Shown in pieces: positions 6,918 to 8,472 of a stretch of DNA of 8,472 nt. A model generated the notes under the pieces. The model had not been told where the DNA came from. It did no database searches and saw only the letters and a list, made by a program, of their open reading frames with translations. Position 1 is the stretch's first letter; each line of letters opens with the position of its first letter. The translations under genes and the position numbers were made by a program. The DNA is from GCA-2716065 sp036123135 (GTDB lineage Bacteria; Bacteroidota; Bacteroidia; Flavobacteriales_D; Parvicellaceae): positions 1 to 8,472 of the forward strand of contig JAZADZ010000005.1 of assembly GCA_036123135.1 (NCBI GenBank), read 5' to 3'.

Positions 6918-8150
6918 ATGTCAGTATTAGAAATGAAAGTTCCAAGTCCAGGAGAATCTATATCAGAGGTTGAAATTGCAGAATGGCTAGTTGATGATGG
7001 TGATTTTGTTGAGAAAGATCAAACAATTGCAGAAGTAGATTCAGATAAAGCAACCTTAGAGTTGCCCGCTGAACAGTCTGGGACTATAACGTTAAAAGCT
7101 GAGGTGGGTGATGTTGTTGAGGTTGGTCAGATTGTATGTTTGATTGATACTTCTGCTGAAAAACCAGAAGGTTTTTCAAGCGATGATAAATCCAATTCTG
7201 AAGCTGACACCATTCCTGATCCTGGTCCTTTAACAAAGCCACAGTCGCAACCTGTTGCAAAGGAGGATTCATACGCTAAAGGCCATCCAAGCGTTGCTGC
7301 AAAAAAATTAATTGACGAAAACGAGATTTCAACAGAGCTCATCAATGGCACTGGTAGAGATGGTAGAATAACAAAGCAAGATGTGATTACTGCAATTTCT
7401 TCTGGCGTTGCTCGGTCAGATAGACAGAGCTCAAGTAAGAAAATGAGTATGCTTCGAAGAAAAATAGCATCTCGATTGGTTGCTGTAAAAAATGAAACGG
7501 CGATGTTAACCACTTTCAATGAAGTTAACATGAAACCTATAATGGATTTAAGAAAGCAGTACAAAGATCAATTTAAAGAAAAATATGGTGTTGGTCTAGG
7601 ATTTATGTCATTTTTCACTAAAGCTTGTACGCTTGCTCTTGCTGAATTTCCTGAGGTAAATTCAATGATTGATGGAGATCACATGGTTTCTTACAACTTT
7701 GCTGATGTTGGTATTGCTGTTAGTTCTCCAAAAGGGTTGATGGTTCCAGTGCTTCGAAATGCTGAGCAAATGAATCTTTTACAGATTGAGTCCAACATCA
7801 AAGAGCTTGCTATTAAAGCCAGAGAGGGTAAAATATCACTCGATGAGATTACAGGAGGTACTTTTACAATTACAAATGGTGGTGTTTTTGGTTCTATGTT
7901 GAGTACTCCAATAATTAATCCTCCACAATCTGCAATTTTAGGTATGCACAATATTGTTGATCGTCCAATTGCGATAAATGGAAAGGTTGAGATTCGCCCC
8001 ATTATGTATTTAGCACTTTCCTACGATCACAGAATTATTGATGGTAAAGATAGTGTTGGTTTCTTGGTTATGGTAAAAGAAGCGTTGGAAAATCCTGTAG
8101 AAAAAATTCTAGGGGATAAAAATCCAAAGGATGTATTGTTAAGCTACTGA
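6918..8150 (+). CDS. sucB: 2-oxoglutarate dehydrogenase E2, dihydrolipoyllysine succinyltransferase
   Basis: E2 core subunit of the 2-oxoglutarate dehydrogenase complex, which transfers the succinyl group from its lipoyl arm to CoA. The 410 residues are typical. Domains in order: one lipoyl domain (about 2-78) with lipoylated K44 in DSDKATLELP (41-50); an acidic Pro/Ser-rich flexible linker (about 80-120); a peripheral-subunit (E1/E3) binding domain (about 122-160, HPSVAAKKLIDE and GTGRDGRITKQDV); and the catalytic CAT domain (about 175-408). Catalytic H371 and D375 lie in SYDHRIIDGKDS, and TITNGGVFGS (317-326) and STPIINPPQSAILGMH (329-344) are typical of succinyltransferases rather than pyruvate E2. 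The ATG at 6918 gives the normal start of the lipoyl domain, three bases after the sucA stop, so translation is probably coupled. The gene for E3 is not adjacent and must be elsewhere. Also called odhB. Confidence 0.98.
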   Translation: MSVLEMKVPSPGESISEVEIAEWLVDDGDFVEKDQTIAEVDSDKATLELPAEQSGTITLKAEVGDVVEVGQIVCLIDTSAEKPEGFSSDDKSNSEADTIPDPGPLTKPQSQPVAKEDSYAKGHPSVAAKKLIDENEISTELINGTGRDGRITKQDVITAISSGVARSDRQSSSKKMSMLRRKIASRLVAVKNETAMLTTFNEVNMKPIMDLRKQYKDQFKEKYGVGLGFMSFFTKACTLALAEFPEVNSMIDGDHMVSYNFADVGIAVSSPKGLMVPVLRNAEQMNLLQIESNIKELAIKAREGKISLDEITGGTFTITNGGVFGSMLSTPIINPPQSAILGMHNIVDRPIAINGKVEIRPIMYLALSYDHRIIDGKDSVGFLVMVKEALENPVEKILGDKNPKDVLLSY

Positions 8151-8196
8151 TTTCGATTAAAGCTTTCAAAACATACTTTCGAAAACGATTAAAATT

Positions 8197-8217
8197 AAAA
8201 ATTCTATAGAAATTTTT
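8197..8217. terminator. A/T-rich bidirectional terminator-like hairpin
   Basis: A palindromic core TTCTATAGAA (8202-8211) flanked by A-runs on the left and T-runs on the right, with one mismatch (8201/8212), lies 47 bases after the sucB stop and 10 bases past the end of the convergent secreted-protein gene. It can be read from both strands, each time followed by T-rich sequence, as expected for a shared terminator. The stem contains only two G-C pairs, so it is weak as an intrinsic terminator. Confidence 0.4.
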
Positions 8218-8226
8218 ATTCTTGGT

Positions 8227-8472
8227 CTATTCGATGATTAGTCTTTTATAGTTTTCTCCTAAACGAATTAAGTAATAACCGCTAGTATAATCAGAAATAT
8301 CTATGGAATGATTTCCGGGCTTGAGATTTTCCTGAAAACAACACTTTCCATCTGCTGAAAAAATACTTAACATGCTTTGTTCTGGATTAAAAACATGGAG
8401 ATTATTAGTACTGCATGGATTTGGATAAATTGAAAAATTGGATGGTTGGCAATCCAAGCAATTGCTTGTCAG
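8227..8472 (-). CDS. T9SS-secreted protein, C-terminal sorting domain (5' end outside window)
   Basis: Only the last 81 residues of a - strand gene are visible; the frame stays open to the window edge, so the true start lies beyond base 8472. The sequence fits the type A C-terminal sorting domain of the type IX (Por) secretion system (TIGR04183/Por_Secre_tail). It has FSIYPNPC, then a hydrophobic strand, SIFSADGK (the usual I-x-D-x-x-G-K turn), LKPGNHSIDIS, the SGYYLIRL strand and a basic-hydrophobic end KRLIIE. Such domains guide proteins across the outer membrane and are cleaved, often with attachment of the cargo to the cell surface. The cargo itself is not visible. Five cysteines occur in this short segment (CLDC before the domain, NPC, KCC), unusual for the family. 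A TTG at 8457 could be mistaken for a start but lies inside the protein. Domain call firm, protein function unknown. Confidence 0.85.
   Translation of the reverse strand: MTSNCLDCQPSNFSIYPNPCSTNNLHVFNPEQSMLSIFSADGKCCFQENLKPGNHSIDISDYTSGYYLIRLGENYKRLIIE

Noticed and set aside
7127..7564. 145-codon open frame on the - strand inside sucB
   Set aside because: It lies fully antisense to a strongly conserved E2 gene, has no recognisable domain, and is explained by the codon bias of sucB.
7691..8002. 103-codon open frame on the - strand inside sucB
   Set aside because: Antisense shadow of the conserved catalytic domain with no family resemblance.
111..8150. Possible mobile element, CRISPR array or novel defence system
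   Set aside because: No transposase, integrase, terminal repeats, spacer-repeat arrays or nuclease-like genes are seen; all complete genes belong to known metabolic families.
8455..8457. TTG as start codon of a 76-residue stand-alone protein
   Set aside because: The frame continues open to the window edge and T9SS sorting domains occur at the C-terminus of larger secreted proteins with signal peptides.

Overview
The window is a stretch of low-GC chromosomal DNA from a member of the Bacteroidota, probably a flavobacterium-like lineage. Four things point there: a type IX secretion (T9SS/Por) C-terminal sorting domain at the right edge, A/T-rich gene leaders without clear Shine-Dalgarno sequences, a TAnnTTTG-type -7 promoter box in front of sucA, and protein styles such as the SucA N-terminus and TIGR01777 that fit the phylum. 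Genus-level placement is not possible from the sequence alone.

Left part (1-2993, + strand): a tight three-gene run. It starts with the C-terminal half of an RND/MMPL-type membrane exporter, cut by the window edge. Five bases later comes a complete glucose-1-phosphate thymidylyltransferase (rfbA/rmlA), and nine bases after that a complete short-chain trans-polyprenyl diphosphate synthase. The close spacing suggests co-transcription. The three do not form an obvious single pathway, although all could serve the envelope: lipid or hydrophobe export, dTDP-sugar supply and isoprenoid supply.

Middle (2990-4178): a TIGR01777/YfcH-like SDR-family NAD(P)-binding protein on the - strand. It runs tail to tail into the polyprenyl synthase gene, and the two stop codons share one palindromic TTAA. 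A 289-bp divergent intergenic region follows, with three dyad-symmetric sequences and a good Bacteroidota -7 box just before sucA.

Right part (4179-8150, + strand): sucA and sucB, encoding the E1 and E2 subunits of the 2-oxoglutarate dehydrogenase complex of the TCA cycle, three bases apart and clearly an operon. The E3 (lpd) gene is not in the window. After a weak bidirectional terminator-like hairpin, the window ends inside the 3' end of a - strand gene for a T9SS-secreted protein, of which only the sorting domain is visible.

No RNA gene, CRISPR array, insertion sequence or phage element is visible. Most of the window is ordinary core metabolism. The most useful leads are the palindrome cluster before sucA, the mixed rfbA/isoprenoid/exporter gene run, the shared stop palindrome and the cysteine-rich sorting domain.
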